NCBI GenBank assembly: GCA_910583525.1
Contig: CAJTXL010000004.1
Location: 61,378-125,377, forward strand
From: an uncultured Muribaculaceae bacterium
GTDB lineage: Bacteria > Bacteroidota > Bacteroidia > Bacteroidales > Muribaculaceae
DNA length: 64,000 bases
Direction: 5' to 3'
The notes below the pieces were generated by a model. It was not told where the DNA came from. It did not search any database and saw only the letters and a list, made by a program, of their open reading frames with translations. A program made the position numbers and the translations under genes. Within the stretch, counting starts at the first letter, position 1; the number at the start of each line of letters is the position of its first letter. Positions 8,129-17,095 of this stretch are shown here, piece by piece.

Positions 8129-9130
8129 TTAATCTGTTATGCCTGACATTCCCGGCAAAATTTCCGTCTCTATCCGTGTGAGTATAGCTTCAAGAGCATC
8201 GAGCGTATCGGCTTTCAGCATTTCTATCCTCGTCGGCCTGAAACTCGGAATGTTCTTGAACAAGGGCGAGGCGGCAAGATGCCTGCGTATGTGGAGAATA
8301 CCTCTGTACTCATCGATGCGCTCAACGCTCTCACGTATCTGACGGCGCAATAGCGCGAATTTCTCCGTGGCAGTGATTTCAGGCACACGGCCTTCTCTGA
8401 GCAAGCCTGTCATCTCGCGGAATATCCAGGGTGCACCGATTGATGCCCGACCGACCATCACGCCATCGACATTATAACGCTCGAAGGCCTCTACAAGTTT
8501 GGCCGGAGTGGTGATGTCGCCATTGCCTATCACCGGTATTGCGAGTCGCTGATTTGCCTTCACTCTGGCAATTTCTTCCCAATCGGCCTCACCGGTGTAC
8601 ATCTGCGAACGTGTGCGGCCGTGCACAGTCAGAGCACATATACCGCAGTCCTGCAGCCGCTCGGCAAGGTCCACTATGATTTTGCTGTTGCAGTCCCAAC
8701 CGAGGCGTGTCTTTACCGTAACGGGGAGTTTCACGGCATCGACAACCGCCCTTGTGATTTCGAGCATCTTGGGTATATCGCGCAGCATTCCGGCTCCGGC
8801 TCCTTTGCCTGCCACTTTTTTCACCGGACAGCCGAAGTTTATATCTATAATGTCGGGCGACGCGGCTTCTACGAGTTTCGCGGCCTCTACCATCGAAGCA
8901 ACTTCACGGCCGTATATCTGTATCGCCGTAGGCCGTTCCCCTTCGGCGATATGAAGTTTGCGCGTAGTCGCGGAAATATTGCGTATCAGGGCATCAGCCG
9001 AAACGAACTCAGTATAAGTCATATCGGCTCCCTGTTCTTTGCAAATGAGCCTGAACGATGCGTCTGTCACATCTTCCATCGGCGCAAGCATCACAGGGCG
9101 CTCCCCCAAATCAACATTTCCTATCTTCAT
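8129..9130 (-). CDS. dusB: tRNA-dihydrouridine synthase B
   Basis: A 333-residue flavoprotein that reduces specific uridines in the tRNA D-loop with NADPH and FMN. The N-terminus VMLAPMEDVTDASFRLICKE, the catalytic-cysteine loop INFGCPVKKVAGKGAGAGML, TVKTRLGWD, the catalytic-region LTVHGRTRSQMYTGEADWE, and the FMN phosphate site GNGDITTPAK ... DGVMVGRASIGAPWIFRE are all present, which is the DusB pattern. Length is standard. A TAATTTTG box at 9154-9161 provides a promoter 24 bases upstream. DUF2807 follows 20 bases downstream. Confidence 0.96.
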   Translation of the reverse strand: MKIGNVDLGERPVMLAPMEDVTDASFRLICKEQGADMTYTEFVSADALIRNISATTRKLHIAEGERPTAIQIYGREVASMVEAAKLVEAASPDIIDINFGCPVKKVAGKGAGAGMLRDIPKMLEITRAVVDAVKLPVTVKTRLGWDCNSKIIVDLAERLQDCGICALTVHGRTRSQMYTGEADWEEIARVKANQRLAIPVIGNGDITTPAKLVEAFERYNVDGVMVGRASIGAPWIFREMTGLLREGRVPEITATEKFALLRRQIRESVERIDEYRGILHIRRHLAASPLFKNIPSFRPTRIEMLKADTLDALEAILTRIETEILPGMSGITD

Positions 9131-9153
9131 ATCGGCTTAGTTTAATCAAGGCA

Positions 9154-9161
9154 CAAAATTA
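9154..9161 (-). promoter_or_regulatory. -7 box of the dusB promoter
   Basis: TAATTTTG on the minus strand, correctly placed for the start at 9130. Confidence 0.65.
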
Positions 9162-9264
9162 ATCAAAAAGCCGCGCCTCAACAACAAGGATAGGACTTTT
9201 TGACCAAATAATCGGCTCAAAATATCATAAAAAGGCTCACAGAAAACACCGGGGGCATATAAAC

Positions 9265-9341
9265 AAAAAAAATTACCCGTCGTCACGACGAATAATCTTT
9301 TCACCTTAAATCTAATACCATGAAAAACTGATGCAAAGTTA
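9265..9341 (-). ncRNA. Candidate short transcript: promoter, 6-codon frame and terminator in the ArgC-like/dusB intergenic region
   Basis: The gap 9131-9464 has no gene. On the minus strand it contains a TAACTTTG -7 box (9334-9341), a mini reading frame ATG...TGA at 9321-9301 (MVLDLR), then the hairpin CGTCG-TGA-CGACG (9290-9278) followed within a few bases by a run of eight T. That is the layout of a roughly 60-base independent small RNA or of an attenuated leader. The dusB promoter lies beyond it, so the transcript would end before dusB. No known RNA family is recognised. The rest of the gap shows nothing I can name. Confidence 0.35.
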
Positions 9342-9464
9342 TGCTTTTTATGTTATACAACATATTTTTGAGGCAATAAAATGCCTTGTTTTAACACTAT
9401 TTAATAATAGCCACATTTTCAGGAGAAAAGTTAATCATTTGTTAACACTTATCGGGGTTAGGCT

Positions 9465-10364
9465 TCATATCGACAGACCCGTGCGCTCATGAAGGCCGAA
9501 GATAAGGTCCATCAGGTGCACGGCATTTCCTGTGCAACCTTTGGTGAGAGCGTCGAGTGTGGCCTTGACCGTCAATATGCCCCCACTATGCGACAATTGG
9601 ATAAGACATTTGTTGCTGCCTCGCAAATCTTCGTCGATAGTGGTGTTATCGGGCAAAATATATACAAAGTTGTGGTCTTCGTATGCCTCCGAATATATGC
9701 GTTCTATTTCTTCCAAGGAAATTGGTGTCGGCATTCGTGCCACGAGGTCAAGCCGCCCGTAAGGTGCCGGTGGTGTAACTTTTGCCGAAATTACGGAGTT
9801 GAACGAGGGCTGTACCTTAGCCAGAATGGCCGAAGCCTCGGTCACAGCTTCGGTCAACGAGGCGTCGCCGGCTGCAACATCTATGTCTATAGGCGCATTC
9901 AACAACCCGTTCTTAGCCAAGGGAAGCAAGGCGAGTTCCATAAGCATCGCCTCGGGCCGTGGCGAAACAGCAGCACGCGCGCCACGGACAAGAGCCTTGC
10001 GGAAATACTCGGGAAGTCCGTACACGAGCCATTGGGGGCAGGCGTCAAGAAGCCTCGGTGCATTCCCCAATACTATCAGACGGAAATCGGGGTCGGCCTG
10101 CAACTTCTCCAGTATATCATCCGACAGGTTTTCTTCGTCGATGACAAATAGTACGTCGAGTCCGTCAAGTTTCAGCACACGCTCAAGCGTAAGGTCTGTC
10201 TCACCGGCAAAGACGGGGTGAAGTTCGGCAATGGGAACGGCATTGCCTACCGGCGATGCCACTACACGCAGGTCGACATCGGGATGGCGGAGAAGAAGCC
10301 TCAGAAGTTGTTTCCGAACAGGGTCGACGACTGCGGCCGGCCCATATATTCCTGTTTTAATCAT
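9465..10364 (-). CDS. ArgC-like protein lacking the catalytic cysteine
   Basis: A 299-residue protein with the overall plan of N-acetyl-gamma-glutamyl-phosphate reductase (ArgC): N-terminal region with LLRLLLRHPDVDLRVVASPV and IAELHPVFAG, the mid motif WLVYGLPEYFRKALVRGAR (116-130), the helix LMELALLPLAKNGLL (141-155) and the C-terminal end TKGCTGNAVHLMDLIFGLHE. In real ArgC the segment after the GLPE motif reads NPGCYPT with the catalytic cysteine; here residues 134-140 are SPRPEAM. The N-terminal GxxGxxG nucleotide loop is also gone (GIYGPAAVVDP). It therefore probably has no reductase activity. No other arginine genes are adjacent; it is 46 bases downstream of waaA on the same strand. Function unknown. 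Confidence 0.8.
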   Translation of the reverse strand: MIKTGIYGPAAVVDPVRKQLLRLLLRHPDVDLRVVASPVGNAVPIAELHPVFAGETDLTLERVLKLDGLDVLFVIDEENLSDDILEKLQADPDFRLIVLGNAPRLLDACPQWLVYGLPEYFRKALVRGARAAVSPRPEAMLMELALLPLAKNGLLNAPIDIDVAAGDASLTEAVTEASAILAKVQPSFNSVISAKVTPPAPYGRLDLVARMPTPISLEEIERIYSEAYEDHNFVYILPDNTTIDEDLRGSNKCLIQLSHSGGILTVKATLDALTKGCTGNAVHLMDLIFGLHERTGLSI

Positions 10365-10410
10365 TCGCGAGGAGGGGTTGCTTGGTATTGAAAATTTAAA
10401 GTTAAATATC

Positions 10411-11694
10411 TCAGGACAAGCCGAAAATGTCTTTCATGATTTTCGACGTGGCGCCAATCTGCGAAGATATATACGCGTCGGCTGCTTTGCCGGCTGCAGT
10501 CCGGGCTTCGGCATCGGCAGCAAGCCTCGACAAGACGGAGTAAAGTTCTTTCGCATTCTTGACAGAAAATGCGCCGCCACATGCAATAAGGTCGTGAGCC
10601 TCGTTGAACTTATAGTGTTTAGGGCCGAACACCACAGGAATGCCGTAGACGGCAGCCTCGTTTATATTATGTATGCCCGTTCCGAAACCTCCGCCGACAT
10701 AGGCTACATCGGCGTAGCGGTAGATGCTGCTCAGCATGCCGAAACAGTCCATCACGATAAAGCGCAGTTTCTTCGCTACGGTCAAAGCGCCTTCAGGCGA
10801 AGCCTTGTACAAGCGCTCGAAGTCGGAGAAAAGCATCGTTTCGTCTGTCCCGAGTTTACGTCGCAACACCGACAGACGGTCTTTGTCGAACTCATGAGGG
10901 GCAATTATAGCACGGCATGCAGCATTCGTTTTGAGCCATGGTATGTAAAGGTCTTCATCGCGTTGCCAGCTGCTGCCCACAACCAGGGTAAAAGCATCGG
11001 GCTCTGCCGCTTTGAAACACTCTATCTCGGCCACATTGCGCCCTTTGAGACGTATTGCCGTCACACGGTCGAAACGCGTGTCGCCGGCAACGGTTACATT
11101 ATCGACTCCGATAGCCTCAAGAAGCTTTCGCGACTTCTCGTCCTGTACATACAAATGACGAAATCTGCGAAGCATCTGCCTGAACATTCCTCCCCATGGC
11201 TTGAAGAAAGTCTGCGACGGGCGGAATATTGCCGATATTATATATGTGGCAATGCCACGGGCGGCAAGTTCGTCGAGATAATTGCCCCAAAACTCATATT
11301 TGACAAAGATAGCCATTTTAGGCGAAGCCGCGTCGAGGAACGCCTTAACATTGGATGGGGTGTCGAATGGCATGTATACGACCGCTATACGGGGGTCGTA
11401 ATCGCAACGCACTTCATAACCCGACGGCGAAAAGAACGAAAGTAAAATCTTTGTCGACGGCGATTGCGACAGAAGAGCGTCGATGAGAGGCCGGGCCTGC
11501 TCGAACTCCCCGAGCGAAGCCGCATGAAACCATACGTCGAAACCGCCGGGAGCGCTTTTCTTACGAAAACGATACAGACGCGAAAGCGTCTCGGCCTGTC
11601 CCTGCAACATGTGCCGCACTTTAGGCGAGCCGAGAGCAGCCATTCGGGCGGCAGCACGGTATAAGCCTATGGCAACATTGTAGGCAGAGTTCAT
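10411..11694 (-). CDS. waaA: 3-deoxy-D-manno-octulosonic acid (Kdo) transferase
   Basis: A 427-residue GT30 enzyme that transfers Kdo from CMP-Kdo onto lipid A precursors at the inner membrane. Recognisable segments: the N-terminal GFDVWFHAASLGEFEQARPL acceptor-side motif with the catalytic Glu, LLSFFSPSGYEV, VKYEFWGNYLDELAARGI, VAGDTRFDRV, VVGSSWQRDE, and the C-terminal nucleotide-binding region YVGGGFGTGIHNINEAAVYG with PVVFGPKHYKFNEA. Length is typical. The start overlaps the gltX stop by 4 bases, so it is expressed from the gltX promoter. The ArgC-like gene follows after 46 bases. Confidence 0.96.
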   Translation of the reverse strand: MNSAYNVAIGLYRAAARMAALGSPKVRHMLQGQAETLSRLYRFRKKSAPGGFDVWFHAASLGEFEQARPLIDALLSQSPSTKILLSFFSPSGYEVRCDYDPRIAVVYMPFDTPSNVKAFLDAASPKMAIFVKYEFWGNYLDELAARGIATYIISAIFRPSQTFFKPWGGMFRQMLRRFRHLYVQDEKSRKLLEAIGVDNVTVAGDTRFDRVTAIRLKGRNVAEIECFKAAEPDAFTLVVGSSWQRDEDLYIPWLKTNAACRAIIAPHEFDKDRLSVLRRKLGTDETMLFSDFERLYKASPEGALTVAKKLRFIVMDCFGMLSSIYRYADVAYVGGGFGTGIHNINEAAVYGIPVVFGPKHYKFNEAHDLIACGGAFSVKNAKELYSVLSRLAADAEARTAAGKAADAYISSQIGATSKIMKDIFGLS

Positions 11695-13232
11695 TCTACG
11701 GGTCTGATGCGTTCAACACCGGCACGGATGCGGCTCACAGTCTCGTCGCGGCCGATAAGAGCCGTAATGTCGAACATATGCGGTCCTTTGCACTCTCCTA
11801 CGACAGTAAGGCGGAAAGCATTCATCACATTGCCAAGATGGTAGCCGTTGCTCTCAATCCATGCAAGCACCTTAGGCTCAAGCGTCTCGCAGCTGAAATC
11901 GGCTTCTTTCTCCAAAAGGTCGGCAAGTGCGGTCATTATGGCCGGCATTTCAACGCTCCAGCGCTTCTTGACGGCTTTAGGGTCATATTCTTCGGGGACC
12001 CTGAAGAAAAATAGCGAATGCTCCCAAAGGTCACTGACAAAATTGATTCGGCTCTTGACCATGGCGACAGCACGTGTGATATATTCGTCAGTAAAATCCG
12101 ACGGATTTACTCCGTGCGCTTCAAGCACCGGTTTGAACATCTCGGCAAGCTCCTTGTCGGGCATCGATTGCAGATATGTGTGGTTGAACCACTTGCCTTT
12201 TTCGAAAGCGAACTTTGCGCCCGCTTTTGAGCAATGCTCAAGCGAAAATTTTGATATAAGTTCATCCATCGACATGATTTCGGTGTCATCGCCTGGATTC
12301 CATCCGAGCAGAGCAAGGAAGTTGACGACAGCTTCGGGCAGATAGCCGCTTTCACGGTATCCCGACGAGATTTCGCCGCTCTTAGGGTCGTGCCACTCAA
12401 GGGGGAACACAGGGAAACCGAGACGGTCGCCGTCGCGCTTGCTCAGTTTGCCTTTGCCGTCGGGCTTCAGCAACAATGGCAGATGCACGAAAGCCGGTGC
12501 TGTGTCAGCCCATCCGAATGCTTCATACAGAAGCACGTGAAGGGGTGCCGACGGCAACCATTCCTCACCGCGGATTACATGCGACACCTTCATCAGGTGG
12601 TCATCGACGATATTGGCAAGGTGGTAGGTTGGCAAATCGTCGGCGCTTTTATACAATACTTTATCGTCGAGAATGTCGCTTTTTATCGTCACGCGGCCAC
12701 GGATAAGGTCGTCCACGGCAACGTCGCGACCCGGCTCGATGCGGAAACGCACCACATACTGCTCTCCGGCGGCAATAAGCTTCTCGACTTCCTCTTTCGG
12801 CAATGTCAGCGAATTGCGCATGCCCATACGGGTAGAGGCGTCATATTGGAAATTCGCTATCTCGGCGCGCTTGGCATCAAGCTCGGCAGGCGTATCGAAC
12901 GCAATATAGGCTTTTCCGGCATCAAGAAGCATCTTCACATGCTCGCGGTATATGTCGCGGCGTTCACTCTGCTTGTATGGCCCGTAAGGACCGCCTTCGC
13001 GCACACCCTCATCGATGTCTATGCCGAGCCAGGCGAGAGCCTCGTTGATGTAGTCTTCTGCTCCGGGCACAAAGCGCTGCGAGTCGGTATCTTCGATGCG
13101 GAGAATCATTTTGCCCCCATGCTGACGGGCAAACAAAAAATTATATAGAGCCGTGCGCACGCCGCCGATATGCAGCGGACCTGTAGGCGATGGCGCAAAA
13201 CGCACGCGGACTTCACGTTCTGTTGTCGACAT
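11691..13232 (-). CDS. gltX: Glutamyl-tRNA synthetase
   Basis: A 513-residue class I aminoacyl-tRNA synthetase that charges tRNA-Glu. The HIGH-type motif is in RFAPSPTGPLHIGGVRTALY at residues 10-28, RIEDTDSQRF follows, and the KMSKS-type motif is GKGKLSKRDGDRLG near residue 265. The C-terminal anticodon-binding helical region is complete. Whether it is discriminating or also charges tRNA-Gln cannot be told here; no GatCAB genes are in the window. It has a strong promoter with both elements (see 13264-13294) and leads a unit with waaA. Confidence 0.98.
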   Translation of the reverse strand: MSTTEREVRVRFAPSPTGPLHIGGVRTALYNFLFARQHGGKMILRIEDTDSQRFVPGAEDYINEALAWLGIDIDEGVREGGPYGPYKQSERRDIYREHVKMLLDAGKAYIAFDTPAELDAKRAEIANFQYDASTRMGMRNSLTLPKEEVEKLIAAGEQYVVRFRIEPGRDVAVDDLIRGRVTIKSDILDDKVLYKSADDLPTYHLANIVDDHLMKVSHVIRGEEWLPSAPLHVLLYEAFGWADTAPAFVHLPLLLKPDGKGKLSKRDGDRLGFPVFPLEWHDPKSGEISSGYRESGYLPEAVVNFLALLGWNPGDDTEIMSMDELISKFSLEHCSKAGAKFAFEKGKWFNHTYLQSMPDKELAEMFKPVLEAHGVNPSDFTDEYITRAVAMVKSRINFVSDLWEHSLFFFRVPEEYDPKAVKKRWSVEMPAIMTALADLLEKEADFSCETLEPKVLAWIESNGYHLGNVMNAFRLTVVGECKGPHMFDITALIGRDETVSRIRAGVERIRPVE

Positions 13233-13263
13233 TACTCTGTAGATGTATTTCTTTAAAACTCCG

Positions 13264-13294
13264 CAAAGTTACAAAATACATGCGATTTTACAAA
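13264..13294 (-). promoter_or_regulatory. gltX-waaA promoter (-33 TTTG and -7 TAACTTTG)
   Basis: On the minus strand TTTG (13294-13291), a 19-base spacer, and TAACTTTG (13271-13264), an ideal Bacteroidetes promoter arrangement, upstream of the gltX start at 13232. Confidence 0.8.
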
Positions 13295-13365
13295 ATCATT
13301 TGTCGAGGATGCCTAAGACAAAACGATGAATAGTCCGCAATGTCTACAAGGGACAGATTTTTCAC

Positions 13366-14103
13366 TCAGTCCAAAAGCTCTATGCAGCGCCAAAGGGGAT
13401 TGGGTATAAGGCGCCAAAGCGCTGTGACGACAGCCCATCGTGAATCGATGACGGCGACGCGGTGGCCTCGCAGCATGGCTTTTTCAAGACGCGGCGCCAC
13501 GTAATCGATGCTCATCTCCATCGGATAGTCTTTTTTGCCGTTGAGCAAGGGTGTGTCGACAAAGCCGGGGCGTATGTCGGTGACGGCAACATTGACATGC
13601 TGCTGGTGGGCAAGCTGGTCTATTGCCTGGAGATATGTCCACTGATACCGCTTTGATGCCGAATAGGTGGCGGAGATGCCTATGCCTTTTGTCCCGGCGA
13701 CCGAGGTTATGGCGGCTATATGGCCGCGATGCAGGTTTGCCGTCGATTTATAGTATTTGTAGGCGGCATTGACGATACGCGTAAAGCCGTGCACGTTGAC
13801 GGCGATTGTTTCCATGTCACGGGCGTCATCGAGCTCAGGATTGCGCCAACCGCATCCGGCGGCATAAAGCAGATAGTCCATGCCGTCGATAAGCTCAATA
13901 AGCTCATAAAACTTTTCGACGGCATCTTGGGCGGTGACGTCGATAGCCATATATTCAATACGGTCGGGATATAGAGCCTTTATTTCTTTGAGACGGTCTT
14001 CGCGGCGAGCTGCGATGCCCACACGCCAACCGAGACGGGCGAAATCGGTGGCTACACGCATCCCCATGCCCGAGGAAGCACCGATGATGATGATTTTTTT
14101 CAT
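13366..14103 (-). CDS. Short-chain dehydrogenase/reductase (SDR)
   Basis: A 245-residue classical SDR. The Rossmann motif is IIIGASSGMGMRVA (TGxxxGxG type), the cofactor residues GIAARREDRL suggest an NADP(H) preference from the basic AARRE segment, followed by the NNAG equivalent YAAGCGW, and the catalytic Ser-Tyr-Lys set in ITSVAGTKGIGISATYSASKRYQ (YSASK). The C-terminal part is more hydrophobic and basic, as in membrane-associated SDRs. The substrate is unknown. Its start overlaps the stop of the DUF6048 gene by 4 bases, making it the last gene of the operon that starts at 17665. Confidence 0.92.
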   Translation of the reverse strand: MKKIIIIGASSGMGMRVATDFARLGWRVGIAARREDRLKEIKALYPDRIEYMAIDVTAQDAVEKFYELIELIDGMDYLLYAAGCGWRNPELDDARDMETIAVNVHGFTRIVNAAYKYYKSTANLHRGHIAAITSVAGTKGIGISATYSASKRYQWTYLQAIDQLAHQQHVNVAVTDIRPGFVDTPLLNGKKDYPMEMSIDYVAPRLEKAMLRGHRVAVIDSRWAVVTALWRLIPNPLWRCIELLD

Positions 14104-15068
14104 TCTGACGATTTTTGTAGGTTATCCGTCTCCGGCGAAGCGGCATCGGATGCCGTCTGCGCCTGAGTTGTCTCCTTTAGAACATCGTCATCGGCAGGCT
14201 TGTTCAGATGCTGAAGCCCGAAAGTATATATTATAGAGAAGCTGCCCGACACGGGATTGTTTCGCGAACCGAAACCGGGAATATACCACGGCTTTCCGTA
14301 CTTCGCTTTGGTCTGGTGCAGGAGCGACTGGTATTTGACTGTCCATCCGGCCGAGAACGGGCCCCATATTTTCACACGAAGTCCGGCTACGAATTCGCCC
14401 CACCCTACCGTGGCGTTTTGCGAAGGGATATTGAAATTTACCGTTTCATCCCAATAGGGCGAGTTCAGCGTGACATTGTCAATGCTGTAGCTGAACGGAG
14501 AGAAGCCATATCGAAGGCCGACGAACACGCTGTAGTCGGGATTTGAGTTGAACAGAAAGTTGTAATTTATCCCCAATCGGAAATAAACGCTCAATGGCGA
14601 GCGGTAAGTGTAATTCTGTCCCGACGGCGTGCTGTCGGCAGTTCCGAGTCCGACTTCAAAAACGGGCTTATAACGGTTGTGGAGCGACAATTCGACCCAT
14701 GCGTCGGCAATGCCGTACTTCTGTCCGAAAGCACGCATAACGGGGTCCCAAACATTCACACCGACGCTAAGGGCATGGAACAAAGGATACTCCATCTTGG
14801 GTACCCGTGAGATGACTGTAGAATCGGTCCATTCTTCGCCGGTGATAGTATCGACATATATGGTTTTTCCCTTATCGTCGACATAGCTGACAGATGCGGC
14901 ACGACGCTTGGCATTGATGCGAGCGGTGTCATTCGCCGTCTCGTTGACGGTCTGTGTCATGGTAGCCTTTGTCGTTATTGGGGTCATGCGCCGACGTGCC
15001 GAAACCGGCAGCACTACCGACAGCAGCACCGCCAAAAGCAAAACTGAGATTACGAACCGAGACTTCAT
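14100..15068 (-). CDS. DUF6048 family outer-membrane beta-barrel-like protein
   Basis: A 322-residue exported protein with a signal peptide (MKSRFVISVLLLAVLLSVVLPVSA). After a Thr/Ala-rich linker the body (residues about 90-300) shows alternating aromatic strands (FEVGLGTADS, YFRLGINYNFLFN, YSVFVGLRYGFSPF, GWGEFVAGLRVKIWG, SFSIIYTFGL), the pattern of a small outer-membrane beta-barrel. The SINP/YGFSPFSY stretch is what I associate with DUF6048, usually found next to DUF6452 as here. Function is unknown. It overlaps its neighbours by 4 bases on both sides, so it is strictly part of the operon. Confidence 0.8.
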   Translation of the reverse strand: MKSRFVISVLLLAVLLSVVLPVSARRRMTPITTKATMTQTVNETANDTARINAKRRAASVSYVDDKGKTIYVDTITGEEWTDSTVISRVPKMEYPLFHALSVGVNVWDPVMRAFGQKYGIADAWVELSLHNRYKPVFEVGLGTADSTPSGQNYTYRSPLSVYFRLGINYNFLFNSNPDYSVFVGLRYGFSPFSYSIDNVTLNSPYWDETVNFNIPSQNATVGWGEFVAGLRVKIWGPFSAGWTVKYQSLLHQTKAKYGKPWYIPGFGSRNNPVSGSFSIIYTFGLQHLNKPADDDVLKETTQAQTASDAASPETDNLQKSSE

Positions 15069-15589
15069 TCCGTTTCAGGTATTTCGGGTTCGTCAGGCAC
15101 GGCTGTCTTGAAGTAAAGGCGTATCCGCTCTATGTCGGCATTGGTAATCAACGAATCGGCAAGAACCACCGAGTCGAGCAGATGCGTGGTGCACTTGACG
15201 CTATTGATATAGTAGCGATAGCTCGCTCCGCATTCTTCCGATGCGAAATAGGGCTGCGACTCATAGACGAACGTCACCGTGTCGTTCAACGCCGGGTCTG
15301 AAAGGTTTTCCTGTGTGTAATGTATGCACCACGAGGTTTCATCAACAGTCGAACGCATCGGCAGATAAACCTGCTGTACCGCCGTGCCGGCTGCCACAAG
15401 GACGCTGTCGCCTGGAGCGCCGACACCGCTTATCTCAATAATGTTGAGCGATATGGACTGTCCTGTTTCCGATGAATAAAGTCCGGCCAAGGGTATGGCG
15501 CTTTGGTTATCGAGACATCCTGACGTGTTGCACGAAAAGACTCCGACACAAATGCCAAAAAACAGCAATATTTTTGCGAAAGCCTTCAT
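15065..15589 (-). CDS. DUF6452 family lipoprotein
   Basis: A 174-residue protein starting MKAFAKILLFFGICVGVFSC, a lipoprotein signal with the lipobox VFSC. The next residues NTSGCLDNQSAIPLAGLYSS match the opening of DUF6452. The remainder is predicted mostly beta (VYLPMRSTVDETSWCIHYT, DTVTFVYESQPYFASEECG). The start at 15589 is chosen because the upstream nitroreductase ends at 15586 (4-base overlap) and because a signal peptide begins there; an upstream in-frame extension to 15781 would be buried in the nitroreductase gene. Role unknown, likely an envelope partner of DUF6048. Confidence 0.82.
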   Translation of the reverse strand: MKAFAKILLFFGICVGVFSCNTSGCLDNQSAIPLAGLYSSETGQSISLNIIEISGVGAPGDSVLVAAGTAVQQVYLPMRSTVDETSWCIHYTQENLSDPALNDTVTFVYESQPYFASEECGASYRYYINSVKCTTHLLDSVVLADSLITNADIERIRLYFKTAVPDEPEIPETE

Positions 15590-16107
15590 CGATTGAGAAC
15601 GATTTCGTCGAGGCTTTTGCGCTGCTTTACCGGCACTTTCGAGCCTTCGGCGGCATAACCGATTGGCACAATCACCATAGGCACGAACTCGTCGGGCAAC
15701 GACAGACCCTTGACAAGCTTTTCCGGGTCGAAATGGCACACCCAACAGGTTCCAAGCCCATGGGCGGTTGCCGACAGGCATATATGCTCCGTCGCAATGG
15801 CGACATCAATGTCGAGATGGCTCTTGCCGTCGTAGGGACGCACCCAAGCCTCCGAAGGCACGCCGCAAACCACAATGAAAGTCTGCGCAGTGGCGAGCCA
15901 ATCGCGCTGATATGAATCGAGCAAGGCCTTCCGGCCTTCGCTGTCATCGGGGCCGATTACCAAAAAACGCCACGGCTGACGGTTACATGCCGAAGGTGCC
16001 AGCCGGGCATCTTCAAGCACTGCCTTTATCTGTTCTTCGGATGGCACTTCCGCCGAATATGCCCGGCACGAATAACGGCCGCGGACTATATCTTCAAAAT
16101 CAGTCAT
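15586..16107 (-). CDS. Nitroreductase family protein
   Basis: A 173-residue FMN-dependent oxidoreductase of the small nitroreductase type. Visible motifs are the N-terminal FMN phosphate segment RYSCRAYSAEVPSEEQI, APSACNRQPWRFLVI, the central VDIATAHICLSATAHGLGTCWV-like region (here DVAIATEHICLSA) and the C-terminal PIGYAAEG with a basic tail. The natural electron acceptor is not known. It is the third gene of the operon, 9 bases after the GT2 gene and overlapping DUF6452 by 4 bases. Confidence 0.93.
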   Translation of the reverse strand: MTDFEDIVRGRYSCRAYSAEVPSEEQIKAVLEDARLAPSACNRQPWRFLVIGPDDSEGRKALLDSYQRDWLATAQTFIVVCGVPSEAWVRPYDGKSHLDIDVAIATEHICLSATAHGLGTCWVCHFDPEKLVKGLSLPDEFVPMVIVPIGYAAEGSKVPVKQRKSLDEIVLNR

Positions 16108-16116
16108 AATTACAAA

Positions 16117-17088
16117 TCATTTAGAAGGCGCTTCGCCAAGAGTTTCCTGGATTTCGTACTCGTTGCGCTTGGGCGAGTTGCGTACAACAAGCTCGCCCAC
16201 AAAACCGGCAAGGAAAAGCTGCGAGCCGAGCAACATGAGCACAAGAGAGATATAAAAGTAAGGTGAATCGGTGACGAGGATGTAGTGTGCGCCCGAATGG
16301 AGATGGTAAAGCTTCATCGCGCCCACAACGACAACGGCCACCAGACCGAGGAAGAACATCAGGCTTCCTAAAAGGCCGAAAAGGTGCATAGGCTTCTTGC
16401 CGAACTTGCCGGTGAACCACAGCGTGGCAAGGTCGAGATAGCCGTTGACAAAACGGTCCAAACCGAATTTCGTCTTGCCGTATTTACGGGCCTGGTGGTG
16501 CACCACTTTCTCGCCGATTTTTGAGAACCCTGCCAATTTTGCCAAATAAGGTATATAGCGGTGCATGTCGCCATAGACCTCTATGTGTTTCACTACAACC
16601 GAACGGTAGGCTTTCAGACCGCAGTTGAAGTCGTGGAGATTTTTAATACCGCTGACTTTGCGTGCCGTTGCGTTGAAAAGTTTTGTCGGGATGGTTTTCG
16701 ACAAGGGGTCGTAGCGTTTCTGCTTATATCCGCTCACAAGGTCGTAACCGTCTTCTGTAATCATGCGGTACAGTTCGGGGATTTCGTCGGGGCTGTCCTG
16801 CAAATCGGCATCCATGGTAATCACGACATCTCCTTTAGCCAGACGGAAACCTGTGTTCAAAGCCGGCGACTTACCGTAATTACGACGGAACGACACGCCC
16901 TTAACATGCTCAGGGTCGCTTTCACGCAAACTTTTCACCACAGTCCAGGACTTGTCGGTCGACCCGTCGTCGACATACAGGACTTCGTAGCTGAACCCAT
17001 GCGCCGCCATCACCTTTGCAATCCACGCATTCAGCTCTGGCAGAGACTCTTCTTCATTATAAAGAGGGACTATTACAGATATATCCAT
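16117..17088 (-). CDS. GT2 glycosyltransferase, DPM1/ArnC-like, with C-terminal membrane helices
   Basis: A 323-residue polyprenyl-phosphate sugar transferase-like enzyme. The GT-A domain has ISVIVPLYNEEESLPEL at the N-terminus, the nucleotide-sugar/metal motif VITMDADLQDSPDEIPEL (DxD), GVSFRRNYGKSPALNTGF, and NCGLKAYRSVV. Two hydrophobic helices follow (HLFGLLGSLMFFLGLVAVVV and FYISLVLMLLGSQLFLAGFV) as in the GtrB/ArnC type, which moves a sugar from a nucleotide donor to undecaprenyl phosphate. I start at 17088 (MDISVIVP); a longer frame to 17127 would run into DUF4199. The acceptor and sugar are unknown. Confidence 0.93.
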   Translation of the reverse strand: MDISVIVPLYNEEESLPELNAWIAKVMAAHGFSYEVLYVDDGSTDKSWTVVKSLRESDPEHVKGVSFRRNYGKSPALNTGFRLAKGDVVITMDADLQDSPDEIPELYRMITEDGYDLVSGYKQKRYDPLSKTIPTKLFNATARKVSGIKNLHDFNCGLKAYRSVVVKHIEVYGDMHRYIPYLAKLAGFSKIGEKVVHHQARKYGKTKFGLDRFVNGYLDLATLWFTGKFGKKPMHLFGLLGSLMFFLGLVAVVVVGAMKLYHLHSGAHYILVTDSPYFYISLVLMLLGSQLFLAGFVGELVVRNSPKRNEYEIQETLGEAPSK

Positions 17089-17095
17089 TATTCCT

